64,000 nt of DNA from Actinomarinicola tropica (lineage in GTDB: Bacteria; Actinomycetota; Acidimicrobiia; Acidimicrobiales; SKKL01). Made by a program: the position numbers and the translations under genes. Below are positions 54,023 to 63,246 of the stretch, one piece after another. Each line of letters opens with the position of its first letter. Positions within the stretch are counted from its first letter, which is position 1. Below the pieces are notes generated by a model. The model saw only the letters and a program-made list of their open reading frames with translations. It had not been told where the DNA came from and made no database searches. Where the stretch lies: NCBI RefSeq assembly GCF_009650215.1, contig NZ_CP045851.1, positions 248,001-312,000 of the forward strand. The letters are read 5' to 3'.

Positions 54023-54892
54023 ATGCTCACCGAGGTGCCCGGGATCCGCGTCGGCCACTGGACCGACAGCGACGCCGTCACCGGCTGCACCGTCGTCGTG
54101 CTCCCCGAGGGGGCCGTGGCGTCCGGTGAGGTCCGGGGCGGTGCGCCGGCCACCCGGGAGTTCGCCCTGCTCGACCCGTTGCGCACGGTCGCCGCGGTGG
54201 ACGCGGTGGTCCTGAGCGGCGGCTCGGCGTTCGGACTCGCCGCCGCCGACGGCGTCGTCCGGCACCTCGAGGAGTCCGGGCGCGGGTTCCCCGTCGTCGT
54301 CGCCCGGGTTCCGATCGTGGTCGGCCTCTCGCTGTTCGACCTCGCCGTCGGCGACGCCACGGTCCGGCCCGACGCCGCCGCCGGCTACACGGCGGCCGCG
54401 GCCGCGTCCGACGACGCCGTCCCGCTCGGCCGGGTGGGCGCCGGCACCGGGGCGACGATCGGCAAGTGGCGGGGCCGTGGCGCAGCGCAGCCGGGAGGGC
54501 TCGTCGGTGCCGTCCGGCGCCACGGCGACCTGGTGGTGGCGTGCCTCGTCGCCGTCAACGCCCTCGGCGACCCGCTCGACGGGACCCGGCCGGGCGTGGA
54601 GCCCCCGGACCTGGCCGACGCCGGCTGGCTCGACGGGCCGGCCCCCGCCCCGTTCGGCAACACGACGATCGGGGTCGTCGCCACCAACGCCGCCCTGACC
54701 AAGCCCGAGTGCCACCTCGTGGCCCAGAGCGCCCACGACGGCCTGGCCCGCTCCCTCGCCCCGGTGCACACCGCGTCCGACGGCGACGCGTTCGTCGCCG
54801 CGGCCACCGGGTCGGTGGCCGCACGCGCCGACGCCGTGCGGGAGCTGGCGGCCACCGTCGTCGCCGAGGCCGTGCGCTCGCTCCGCACCTGA
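54023..54892 (+). CDS. P1-family (DmpA/S58-like) self-processing peptidase
   Basis: The 289-residue product matches P1/S58 aminopeptidases, which cut themselves into two chains and act through an N-terminal nucleophile. The cleavage motif is GNTTIGVVATNA, with the likely nucleophile T214 after N213. VVLSGGSAFGLAAADG and GRVGAGTGATIGKWRG are the other family blocks. Substrates of relatives include D-amino-acid peptides and beta-peptides; none is proven here. It appears leaderless. Confidence 0.87.
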   Translation: MLTEVPGIRVGHWTDSDAVTGCTVVVLPEGAVASGEVRGGAPATREFALLDPLRTVAAVDAVVLSGGSAFGLAAADGVVRHLEESGRGFPVVVARVPIVVGLSLFDLAVGDATVRPDAAAGYTAAAAASDDAVPLGRVGAGTGATIGKWRGRGAAQPGGLVGAVRRHGDLVVACLVAVNALGDPLDGTRPGVEPPDLADAGWLDGPAPAPFGNTTIGVVATNAALTKPECHLVAQSAHDGLARSLAPVHTASDGDAFVAAATGSVAARADAVRELAATVVAEAVRSLRT

Positions 54893-54925
54893 CCGGCGAC
54901 AGCGGGAGCCGGGCCCGTGCGCCAG

Positions 54926-54931
54926 TAGCAT
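54926..54931 (+). promoter_or_regulatory. -10 element for a leaderless leader ORF before tsaE
   Basis: TAGCAT is followed by 6 bases and GTG 54938, the start of a 15-codon ORF that overlaps tsaE. Confidence 0.45.
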
Positions 54932-54937
54932 CGGGGC

Positions 54938-54985
54938 GTGTCGGACCTCCTCTCGCCCCCTCGCCCCGGGACGACCACCACGTGA
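54938..54985 (+). CDS. Possible 15-codon leader peptide overlapping tsaE
   Basis: GTG 54938 opens a short frame (MSDLLSPPRPGTTTT) that ends at TGA 54983-54985. That stop overlaps the tsaE GTG at 54982 (GTGA). A TAnnnT element sits 6 bases upstream of GTG 54938, so the ORF would be translated from a leaderless mRNA and could pass ribosomes to tsaE, which has no ribosome-binding site of its own. Confidence 0.4.
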   Translation: MSDLLSPPRPGTTTT

Positions 54986-55497
54986 TCCAGCTCCGCACCT
55001 CGTCGGTCGACGCCACCCGTGCCCTCGCCGCTGCACTCGCCGAGCTCGTGCGCGGGGGCGACCTGCTCGTCCTCGCCGGCGACCTCGGCGCGGGCAAGAC
55101 CGCCTTCACCCAGGGGCTCGGGGCCGCGCTCGGCGTCGAGGGGCCGATCACCAGCCCGACGTTCACGCTCGCCCGGCAGTACGACGGCACCCGCCTGCGG
55201 CTGCACCACCTGGACGTGTACCGCTTCGACGCCACCGCGGAGGTCCTCGACGTGGGTCTGGCCGAGCTGCTCGACGACGACCGGGCGGTCACCGTCATCG
55301 AGTGGGGCGACGCCATCCTGCCGGCCCTGCCCCGCAACCTGCTCGAGGTCCGGTTCACCCTGGGCGAGGGCGACGACGACCGCGACATCGTCCTGCGTCC
55401 CATCGGCGACTCGTGGGCGGCTCGGCGCCGCGCGCTCGCCACGGCGCTCGACCCGTGGTCGGTCGACGGCGGCGCGATCGGGGGCGCGGGGTGCTGA
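54982..55497 (+). CDS. tsaE: tRNA t6A biosynthesis ATPase TsaE
   Basis: TsaE supports the TsaB-TsaD complex that adds threonylcarbamoyl to A37 of ANN-decoding tRNAs. The 171-residue product has Walker A GDLGAGKTAFTQG (K39), the family block GPITSPTFTLARQY and HHLDVYRF, and VIEWGDAI. GTG 54982 has no clear ribosome-binding site and overlaps a short leader ORF. tsaB overlaps its end by 7 bases. Confidence 0.94.
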   Translation: MIQLRTSSVDATRALAAALAELVRGGDLLVLAGDLGAGKTAFTQGLGAALGVEGPITSPTFTLARQYDGTRLRLHHLDVYRFDATAEVLDVGLAELLDDDRAVTVIEWGDAILPALPRNLLEVRFTLGEGDDDRDIVLRPIGDSWAARRRALATALDPWSVDGGAIGGAGC

Positions 55498-56189
55498 TCC
55501 TCGGCATCGACACCGCCACCGTCCAGGTCGGCTGCGCGATCGGAGGGCACGAGGGCGTCCTCGCCTCCGCGCACTCGTCGCGCGGCAAGCGCCACGCCGA
55601 GACGCTCACCCCGGCCATCGACTTCATCCGCCGCCAGGCACGCATCGAGCTGTCGGAGATCAGCGTCGTGGCCGTCGACCTCGGTCCGGGCCTGTTCACC
55701 GGGTTGCGGGTGGGGATCGCCTCCGCGAAGGCCATCGCCCACGGGCTGCGCATCCCGATGATCGGTGTGACGAGCCTCGACCTGGTCGCGTTCCCGGTCC
55801 GCTTCACCAGCCGGCTCGTCGTCGCCACGCTCGACGCCCGACGCGGCGAGCTGTACTACGCGTTCTACCGCCAGGTGCCGGGCGGCCTCCAGCGGGTCGC
55901 CGACCCGGAGGTCGGCTCGCCGGACGACCTGGCGTCGGAGATCATCGCCCGCAACGAGGAGTGCCTCCTCGTCGGCGACGGCGCGATCCGCTACGCCGAG
56001 CTGTTCGAGGGCCTCACCAAGGTCGAGATCGCCGACCGTGCGCTGGCCTACCCGACGGCCACCTCGCTGGTGCAGCTCGCCCACGCGCGGGCGCTCCGGG
56101 AGGAGTGGGTCAACCCGTGGGACCTCCAGCCGCTCTACCTGCGGGCGCCCGACGCCGAGATCAACTGGACGACCAGGGAGGGAGGGTGA
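55491..56189 (+). CDS. tsaB: tRNA t6A biosynthesis protein TsaB
   Basis: TsaB is the inactive ASKHA partner that dimerises with TsaD. The 232-residue product has ILGIDTATVQVGCAI, HAETLTPAIDFIRRQA and VDLGPGLFTGLRVGIASAKAIAHG. GTG 55491 lies inside the end of tsaE, so translation is coupled. The stop overlaps the rimI-like gene. Confidence 0.94.
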   Translation: MLILGIDTATVQVGCAIGGHEGVLASAHSSRGKRHAETLTPAIDFIRRQARIELSEISVVAVDLGPGLFTGLRVGIASAKAIAHGLRIPMIGVTSLDLVAFPVRFTSRLVVATLDARRGELYYAFYRQVPGGLQRVADPEVGSPDDLASEIIARNEECLLVGDGAIRYAELFEGLTKVEIADRALAYPTATSLVQLAHARALREEWVNPWDLQPLYLRAPDAEINWTTREGG

Positions 56190-56773
56190 GCGTGGCCTCC
56201 CCGACCCGCACCACCACCGTGCGGATCGCCCCGATGCGCCGCCGCCACCTGCGGGCCGTGCTGCGCACCGAGGCCCAGGTGTACCCACGTCCGTGGACGC
56301 TCGGGCTCTACCTCGGCGAGCTGGCGCTCCCGGAGGAGCAGCGGATCTACCTCGTCGCCCGCTCGGGCGGCGAGGTCGTCGGCCACGCCGGTCTGATGTT
56401 CGCCACCACCGACGGCCACGTCACCACGATCGCCGTCGACCCCAGCTGGCAGCGGCGGGGGATCGGCGCCCACCTGCTGCTCGTGCTCGCGCGCGAGGCG
56501 ATCGCCAAGGGCGCCCAGGACCTCACGCTCGAGGTGCGGGCGTCGAACCACGGCGCTCAGGCCATGTACCGGCGCTTCGGCTTCCACGACGCCGGCGTGC
56601 GGCACGGCTACTACCAGGAGGACGGCGAGGACGCCCTCATCATGTGGGCGAACGACGTGGCGCAGCCGGCGTACGCCGAGCGGCTCGCCGGGCTCGAGGC
56701 CGAGATCGCTCGGCCCGGCCTCGTCGTCGTCGACGACGTGCACGACGGCGTGCGGATCGGAGCCAGGCGATGA
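56186..56773 (+). CDS. rimI: Ribosomal-protein-S18-alanine acetyltransferase RimI-like GNAT
   Basis: The 195-residue product is a GNAT enzyme with the acetyl-CoA motif VDPSWQRRGIGAHLL and EVRASNHGAQAMYRRFGF. Its position between tsaB and tsaD is that of RimI, which acetylates S18; the target here is inferred from context. About 40 residues after the GNAT fold are unusual. GTG 56186 overlaps tsaB; GTG 56192 is an alternative. Confidence 0.88.
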   Translation: MSVASPTRTTTVRIAPMRRRHLRAVLRTEAQVYPRPWTLGLYLGELALPEEQRIYLVARSGGEVVGHAGLMFATTDGHVTTIAVDPSWQRRGIGAHLLLVLAREAIAKGAQDLTLEVRASNHGAQAMYRRFGFHDAGVRHGYYQEDGEDALIMWANDVAQPAYAERLAGLEAEIARPGLVVVDDVHDGVRIGARR

Positions 56774-57795
56774 CGACCACCGTGGACGGGCGTGACCAGC
56801 TCGTCGTCCTCGGGATCGAGACCTCGTGCGACGAGACGGCGGCCGCGGTCGTCGTCGGGGGGCGGCGGGTGCTGTCGTCGGTGGTGTCGAGCCAGGTCGA
56901 CCTCCACGCCCGCTTCGGCGGCGTCGTGCCCGAGATCGCCAGCCGGGCCCACGTCGAGCTGCTCACCCCCGTGGTGGCCGAGGCGATGCTGTCGGCCGGC
57001 GTCGAGCCGCACGACCTCGACGCCGTGGCCTGCACGGTCGGTCCGGGCCTCGTCGGTGCCCTGCTCGTCGGCGTCAGCACGGCCAAGGCCCTCTCGCTCG
57101 TGTGGGACGTGCCGTTCGTGGCCGTCAACCACCTCGAGGCGCACCTGCACGCTGCGTTCCTCGAGGAGCCCGACCTCCAGCTGCCCGCGGTGGTGCTCCT
57201 CGTCTCCGGCGGCCACACGATGCTCGTCCACTGGGAGGAGATGGGCCGCTACCGCCTGCTCGGCCAGACCGTCGACGACGCGGCGGGGGAGGCCTTCGAC
57301 AAGGTCGCCCGCTTCCTCGGCCTCGGCTACCCGGGCGGTCCGGCCATCGACGCGCTGGCCATGGACGGCGACCCCACGGCCATCGCCTTCCCGCGCCCGA
57401 TGCTCGACAACGGGTACGACTTCTCCTTCAGCGGGCTGAAGACGGCGGTCGTCAACCACGTGCGGAAGAACCCCGACGTCGCCACCGCCGACGTCGCGGC
57501 GTCGTTCCAGGAGGCCGTGGTCGACGTGCTCGTCGCCAAGGCCCGCCGTGCGGCCGCGGAGATCGGGGCCAAGGCGCTCTGCATCGGGGGAGGGGTGGCC
57601 GCCAACTCCCAGCTCCGCGAGCGCATGCTCGGCGTGTGCGTCGACGACGGGCTCCAGGCGTTCCTCCCGAGCCGGGCCATGTGCACCGACAACGCGGCGA
57701 TGGTGGCCGCCGCGGGCTGGCACCGCTTCCTCGCCGACGGGGCCTCGCCGCTCGACCTCGGGGCCGAGCCGAACCTCCGCCTCCCCGTCGTCTGA
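56770..57795 (+). CDS. tsaD: tRNA N6-adenosine threonylcarbamoyltransferase TsaD
   Basis: TsaD is the catalytic subunit that transfers threonylcarbamoyl to tRNA A37. The 341-residue product has GIETSCDETAAAVV, the metal-binding HxxxH (H121 and H125 in NHLEAHLHAAF), VSGGHTMLV, GEAFDKVARFLGLGYPGGP and D307 in CTDNAAM. ATG 56770 overlaps the rimI stop. It ends the t6A operon; a repeat-rich gap follows. Confidence 0.96.
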   Translation: MTTTVDGRDQLVVLGIETSCDETAAAVVVGGRRVLSSVVSSQVDLHARFGGVVPEIASRAHVELLTPVVAEAMLSAGVEPHDLDAVACTVGPGLVGALLVGVSTAKALSLVWDVPFVAVNHLEAHLHAAFLEEPDLQLPAVVLLVSGGHTMLVHWEEMGRYRLLGQTVDDAAGEAFDKVARFLGLGYPGGPAIDALAMDGDPTAIAFPRPMLDNGYDFSFSGLKTAVVNHVRKNPDVATADVAASFQEAVVDVLVAKARRAAAEIGAKALCIGGGVAANSQLRERMLGVCVDDGLQAFLPSRAMCTDNAAMVAAAGWHRFLADGASPLDLGAEPNLRLPVV

Positions 57796-57853
57796 CCCTC
57801 CGCCTCCCGCGCCGCCCCCCACCCACCCACGCGCCACCCCTCGACGCCCAGCC

Positions 57854-57952
57854 CCATGGGGAGTCGGGCCACCTCGGGGCGTGCTGTCGCTCCCCATGGC
57901 GGCTCCTCGGGGAGGCGGAGCACGTGAGGAGGTGCTGTGGCTCCCCAACGGG
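57854..57952. repeat. Composite palindromic intergenic repeat, copy 2
   Basis: CCATGGGGAG (57854-57863) pairs perfectly with CTCCCCATGG (57890-57899). The first 19 bases equal those of copy 1 at 20504. Further shared words are GGGGAGGC (57909-57916; 20559-20566 in copy 1) and CTCCCCAACGGG (57941-57952; 20540-20551 in copy 1). It lies in the 318-base gap 57796-58113 between tsaD and groES, which holds no gene. Confidence 0.7.
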
Positions 57953-57990
57953 TGGCGGTGGGGGTCGCATGTGTGGCGGTGGGGGTCGCA
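57952..57990 (+). repeat. Short tandem repeat before groES
   Basis: An 18-base unit, GTGGCGGTGGGGGTCGCA, occurs at 57952-57969 and 57973-57990 with a 21-base period. There are only two copies and no function is apparent. Confidence 0.6.
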
Positions 57991-58018
57991 GGTGCGGCGG
58001 ATCAGGAGGCACGCGCGA

Positions 58019-58045
58019 TTGGCACTCTCGGGTCGAGGTTGCCAA
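58019..58045. promoter_or_regulatory. CIRCE-like operator 1 upstream of groES
   Basis: TTGGCACTC-N9-GGTTGCCAA resembles the HrcA operator TTAGCACTC-N9-GAGTGCTAA: 8 of 9 bases match on the left and 6 of 9 on the right. Its right half overlaps the -35 of the groES promoter. Confidence 0.5.
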
Positions 58046-58068
58046 CGACCGGCGCGCGGGTCTACCTT
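58039..58068 (+). promoter_or_regulatory. groES-groEL promoter
   Basis: TTGCCA (58039-58044) and TACCTT (58063-58068) are 18 bases apart. Transcription would begin near 58075, inside the second CIRCE-like repeat, giving a leader of about 40 bases. Confidence 0.6.
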
Positions 58069-58094
58069 TGGCAGTCGCAAGGTGAGACTGCTAA
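58068..58094. promoter_or_regulatory. CIRCE-like operator 2 upstream of groES
   Basis: TTGGCAGTC-N9-GACTGCTAA is a nearly perfect inverted repeat with 7 of 9 and 8 of 9 matches to the CIRCE half-sites. It covers the predicted start of transcription, 20 bases before the groES ATG, as expected for HrcA repression. Confidence 0.65.
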
Positions 58095-58113
58095 GTGCCC
58101 CACGGAGGCGTGA

Positions 58114-60044
<1,931 letters not shown>

Positions 60045-60074
60045 CCACCTCCCTCCGGGAGACCCGTTCCACGA

Positions 60075-60104
60075 CCAGCGGCCGGCCTTCGGGCCGGCCG
60101 CTGG
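60075..60104 (+). terminator. Terminator after groEL
   Basis: A 13-bp perfect stem (60075-60087 with 60092-60104) is closed by a stable TTCG tetraloop, 30 bases after the groEL stop. No T-run follows. Confidence 0.7.
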
Positions 60105-60119
60105 CGCGTCCGGCGCCGG

Positions 60120-60125
60120 TAACCT
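60120..60125 (+). promoter_or_regulatory. -10 element for a probably leaderless small ORF
   Basis: TAACCT is followed by 6 bases and ATG 60132, a leaderless arrangement, just after the groEL terminator. Confidence 0.45.
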
Positions 60126-60131
60126 GCGCCC

Positions 60132-60314
60132 ATGGACCGACCGCCTGCCGACCCCGCCAAGCTCCTCGCCATCTGGATGGAGTGGGAGAAGGGCGACACG
60201 ACGCCCGGGCGCGTGATGGCCGACCTCAAGATCGCCGGCCTGCGCGAGGTGCTCGAGCACCTGGCGAACCCGGCGTCGGCCACCACGGGGACCACCCTGC
60301 CGCCGTCGACCTGA
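60132..60314 (+). CDS. Small protein of unknown function
   Basis: The 60-residue product (MDRPPADPAKLLAIWMEWEKG, then VMADLKIAGLREVLEHLA) is predicted to be mostly helical and soluble and is not recognised. A TAnnnT element 6 bases upstream and the neighbouring Nudix gene 3 bases downstream support it as a real, leaderless first gene of a two-gene unit. Confidence 0.6.
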   Translation: MDRPPADPAKLLAIWMEWEKGDTTPGRVMADLKIAGLREVLEHLANPASATTGTTLPPST

Positions 60315-60317
60315 CCC

Positions 60318-61109
60318 ATGGGGACCGAGGGGGACGGGGCCGAGGAGCCGATCGACCAGCCCGTCGCGCCGCCGGCGCAGGGCGTGCCCCTCGGGCCGCC
60401 CGACGTCGTCCGCGGCGGTCCCCAGGTCATCCCTCGGCCGAGCGACTGGCGACCGGGCGCGGTGGCGCCGTGGGCCGAGCTGGGTGCCGACGCCCGGCGT
60501 CCGGACCTCGAGCACATCCGCCGGGCGGTCGGCGTCCGTCCGTCGCGTCCGGTGCGGCTGGCGCCCGGCGAGCTCGACGGGTCGGCCCGGCGGGCGTCCG
60601 CCGTCCTCGCCGCCCTCTACGACCTGCGGGGCGAGCCGCACGTGCTCCTCACCCGGCGGTCGTGGAACCTGCGGGCGCACCGGGGCGAGGTCAGCTTCCC
60701 GGGCGGCACCGCCGAGCCCTCCGACCCGGACCTCGTCGCCACCGCCCTGCGGGAGGCGGAGGAGGAGGTCGGGCTCCCGCCGGCGGCGGTCGAGGTCGTG
60801 GGGGAGCTCGACCACCTGCAGACGGTCACGAGCGAGGCGTTCATCGTCCCCTACGTCGGCCTGCTCGCCACCCGCCCGCCGCTGCGGCCCGACCCGCGGG
60901 AGGTGGCCGAGATCCGCGACGTGCCCGTGGCCGAGCTCCTCGACGACGGCGTGTTCCGCGAGGAGATCTGGTCCCGGGACGGCGTCGACCGCGCCATCTG
61001 GTTCTTCGAGCTCGAGGGCGACACGGTGTGGGGCGCCACCGCGGCCATGCTGCGCGACCTGTTGTGCCGCATCACCGGCGTGGAGCCCGGTCCGAGCCCC
61101 GGACGCTGA
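60318..61109 (+). CDS. Nudix hydrolase, CoA-pyrophosphatase (NudL) type
   Basis: The 263-residue product has VLLTRRSWNLRAHRGEVSFPGG followed by TALREAEEEVGL, which is the extended UPF0035 plus Nudix box pattern of CoA diphosphatases that cleave CoA to phosphopantetheine and 3',5'-ADP. About 80 residues of Pro/Gly-rich sequence precede the domain. CoA specificity is inferred from the family. It follows a small ORF by 3 bases and converges with the ABC transporter genes. Confidence 0.85.
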   Translation: MGTEGDGAEEPIDQPVAPPAQGVPLGPPDVVRGGPQVIPRPSDWRPGAVAPWAELGADARRPDLEHIRRAVGVRPSRPVRLAPGELDGSARRASAVLAALYDLRGEPHVLLTRRSWNLRAHRGEVSFPGGTAEPSDPDLVATALREAEEEVGLPPAAVEVVGELDHLQTVTSEAFIVPYVGLLATRPPLRPDPREVAEIRDVPVAELLDDGVFREEIWSRDGVDRAIWFFELEGDTVWGATAAMLRDLLCRITGVEPGPSPGR

Positions 61110-61135
61110 GCCCGGCACGCTGACGCCGGACGCGC

Positions 61136-61168
61136 AGAGGGGGCGGCCCCGATGGGACCGCCCCCTCT
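61136..61168. terminator. Bidirectional hairpin between Nudix and dppC-like genes
   Basis: An 11-bp perfect stem (61136-61146 with 61158-61168) with an inner CCC/GGG pairing lies in the 89-base gap between convergent genes, so it can serve both. Confidence 0.65.
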
Positions 61169-61198
61169 ACCGTCCCCCCCACAGGGATCTCGGTGGTG

Positions 61199-62167
61199 TC
61201 AGATCTGCGCCTCGCGCACGTCGAAGCGGTTGCGGAGCGAGTCGCCCACGTAGTTCAGCGAGAACACGGTGAAGAACAGCACCAGCGCCGGCGTCACCGT
61301 GAGGTGGTAGATGCCGTTGCGGATCTCACCGCGACCCTCGTTGATCATCATGCCCCACGTCGGCGTCGGCGGCTGGACCGACAGGCCGAGGAAGGCGAGG
61401 GAGCCCTCGAGGATGATGACGGTGCCGAGGGCGATGAGGCCGAAGGCGGTGACCGGCAGCATCACGTTCGGAGCGATCTCCCGGAGGAGGATCCGCCACC
61501 GCTTGGCGCCCATCGCCTTGGCGGCGAGCACGAACTCCCGCTGCGAGACGGCGAGCGTGGTGGCCCGCGACACCCGGGTGTAGGTGGGGATCGACAGGAA
61601 CGCCACGGCGGCGGTGACAGCCGGGAGGTTCTGGCCGAGGAACGCCACCAGGGTGAGCAGGAGGATCAGGCCCGGGAAGGCCAGCAGGACGTTGACGCCG
61701 AACATGATGATCCCCTCGAACTTGCCGCGGAGGTAGCCCGCCGCGAGGCCGAGGAGGCCGCCGATGATCGTGCCGGTGAGCACCGCGGCGACGCTGATCG
61801 TCACCGACACCCGGGCGCCGTGCACGAGCCGCGAGAAGATGTCGCGGCCGAGGCTGTCGGCGCCGAGCAGCGTGCCGTTGGTGAACGGCGACGCGTGCCG
61901 GTTGACCATGTTGGTCTCGATGGGGTCCGGCAGCGGCAGCAAGCCGGCGAAGATGGCGCAGAACACCACGATCGCCAGCCACACCACCGACAGGTAGAAG
62001 AGGATGCCGAACTTCCCCTTCTGCTGGTGCTCGACGTCCTCCTCGAAGGGGTCGGCGCCGATGTCGTCGAGGACGAGCGTGCCCGTCTCGGTGGGTTGGG
62101 CTCCGAGGTGCGCCGCCTCGCTCAGGTCGGCGCCCTCGCGCCTACGCGGTTGCTCGGGACTTGCCAT
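61199..62167 (-). CDS. Peptide/nickel-type ABC transporter permease (DppC/OppC-like)
   Basis: This is the second inner-membrane permease of a peptide-type importer. The 322-residue product has a soluble N-terminus of about 60 residues, about six membrane segments, LLGADSLGRDIFSRLVHGAR, and the EAA-type loop REFVLAAKAMGAKRWRILLREIAPN that contacts the ATPase. ATG at 62165-62167 is supported by GAGG on the minus strand. It overlaps the end of the DppB-like gene by 26 bases. No ATPase gene is in the window. Confidence 0.9.
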   Translation of the reverse strand: MASPEQPRRREGADLSEAAHLGAQPTETGTLVLDDIGADPFEEDVEHQQKGKFGILFYLSVVWLAIVVFCAIFAGLLPLPDPIETNMVNRHASPFTNGTLLGADSLGRDIFSRLVHGARVSVTISVAAVLTGTIIGGLLGLAAGYLRGKFEGIIMFGVNVLLAFPGLILLLTLVAFLGQNLPAVTAAVAFLSIPTYTRVSRATTLAVSQREFVLAAKAMGAKRWRILLREIAPNVMLPVTAFGLIALGTVIILEGSLAFLGLSVQPPTPTWGMMINEGRGEIRNGIYHLTVTPALVLFFTVFSLNYVGDSLRNRFDVREAQI

Positions 62168-63107
62168 GGCGGATCCTCGGGTCAAGGAACGAGTACAGGA
62201 TGTCGATCGCGAAGTTCACGAACACGTAGACGGTGGCGAGGAACAGGACGAGGCCCTGGACCATGATGTAGTCACGGTTCGTGATCCGGTCGAGGAGCAG
62301 GCGGCCGAGCCCGGGCAGGGCGAAGATCTGCTCGATGATGACGGTGCCCGACAGCAGGGCGGCCACCTGGAGGCCGAGGACCGTCATCAGCGAGAACGAC
62401 GACGGCCGCAGGGCGTGGCGGAAGAGGATCTGGCGGGTGGGGAGGCCCTTGGCCTTCGCCATCACCACGTGGTCCTCCTGGAGCGTGGCGATCATGTCGG
62501 TCCGCAGGAGGCGGGTCAGCACGGCCACGTTGCCGATGGCGAGGCTCAGCGAGGGGAGGAAGGCGCCCCGGAGGCTGTCGGGGACGCTGTCGCTGAGCCG
62601 TGTCCAGCCGGTGGCGGGGAACCACCCCAGCTCGACGGCGAACACGATGATGAGGAAGAGGGCGAGCACGAAGTTCGGGATCGACAGGAGCCCGAAGGTG
62701 ACGGCGGTGACGCCCCGGTCGAACAGCGAGCCGGCCTTGTAGGCGACGGCGACGCCGAGGGGGATGGACACGACGACGGCCATCGACAACGACATGACCA
62801 TCAACTGCGCGGTGACGGGCAGGCGTTCGCCGATGGCGGCGGTGACGGTCTGGCGGGTCTGGAACGACGAGCCGAGGTCGCCGGTGGCGGCGTCGGAGAG
62901 CCAGTTCCAGTACCGGACCGGGAGCGAATCGTTGAGGCCGAGCTCTTCGCGGACCTGCTCGATCTGCTCCGGCGTCGGGTTGCTCATGCCGAGGATCTGC
63001 AGCGCCGGGTCACCCGGCAGCAGCGACAGCAGCATGAAGGTCAAGAAGGATGCCGCGAGCAGCACCGGTACCAGACCGATGAGCTTGCGTCCGATGAGCG
63101 TCAACAT
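62142..63107 (-). CDS. Peptide/nickel-type ABC transporter permease (DppB/OppB-like)
   Basis: This is the first permease of the importer. The 321-residue product begins MLTLIGRKLIGLVPVLLAASFLTF and has LLPGDPALQILG, about six membrane segments, and the EAA-type loop DHVVMAKAKGLPTRQILFRHALRP. I use ATG at 63105-63107; a GTG at 63143 would add 12 residues. It follows the binding-protein gene across a spacer with a large hairpin. Confidence 0.9.
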   Translation of the reverse strand: MLTLIGRKLIGLVPVLLAASFLTFMLLSLLPGDPALQILGMSNPTPEQIEQVREELGLNDSLPVRYWNWLSDAATGDLGSSFQTRQTVTAAIGERLPVTAQLMVMSLSMAVVVSIPLGVAVAYKAGSLFDRGVTAVTFGLLSIPNFVLALFLIIVFAVELGWFPATGWTRLSDSVPDSLRGAFLPSLSLAIGNVAVLTRLLRTDMIATLQEDHVVMAKAKGLPTRQILFRHALRPSSFSLMTVLGLQVAALLSGTVIIEQIFALPGLGRLLLDRITNRDYIMVQGLVLFLATVYVFVNFAIDILYSFLDPRIRHGKSRATA

Positions 63108-63183
63108 CTCGTGGTGTTCCCCCCGGGAACCGTCTGCGGGCACCCGATGGGTGCTGCCGTGGTGGTGGACCGATGACGGGTTG

Positions 63184-63227
63184 CCCCCGAGGGATGCAGT
63201 CGTGTGTCGGACGACACCCCTCGGGGG
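63184..63227 (-). other. Intercistronic hairpin between binding protein and permease genes
   Basis: CCCCCGAGGG (63184-63193) pairs perfectly with CCCTCGGGGG (63218-63227), with an inner GTGTC/GACAC stem (63204-63208, 63213-63217). Such hairpins after binding-protein genes often stabilise the upstream message or weaken downstream expression. Confidence 0.5.
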
Positions 63228-63246
63228 ACAACCTAGTGCCTCGCGG

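Noticed and set aside
57952-57990. Possible CRISPR array (regularly spaced repeat)
   Set aside because: Only two units with a 3-base gap and no spacers; no cas genes in the window.
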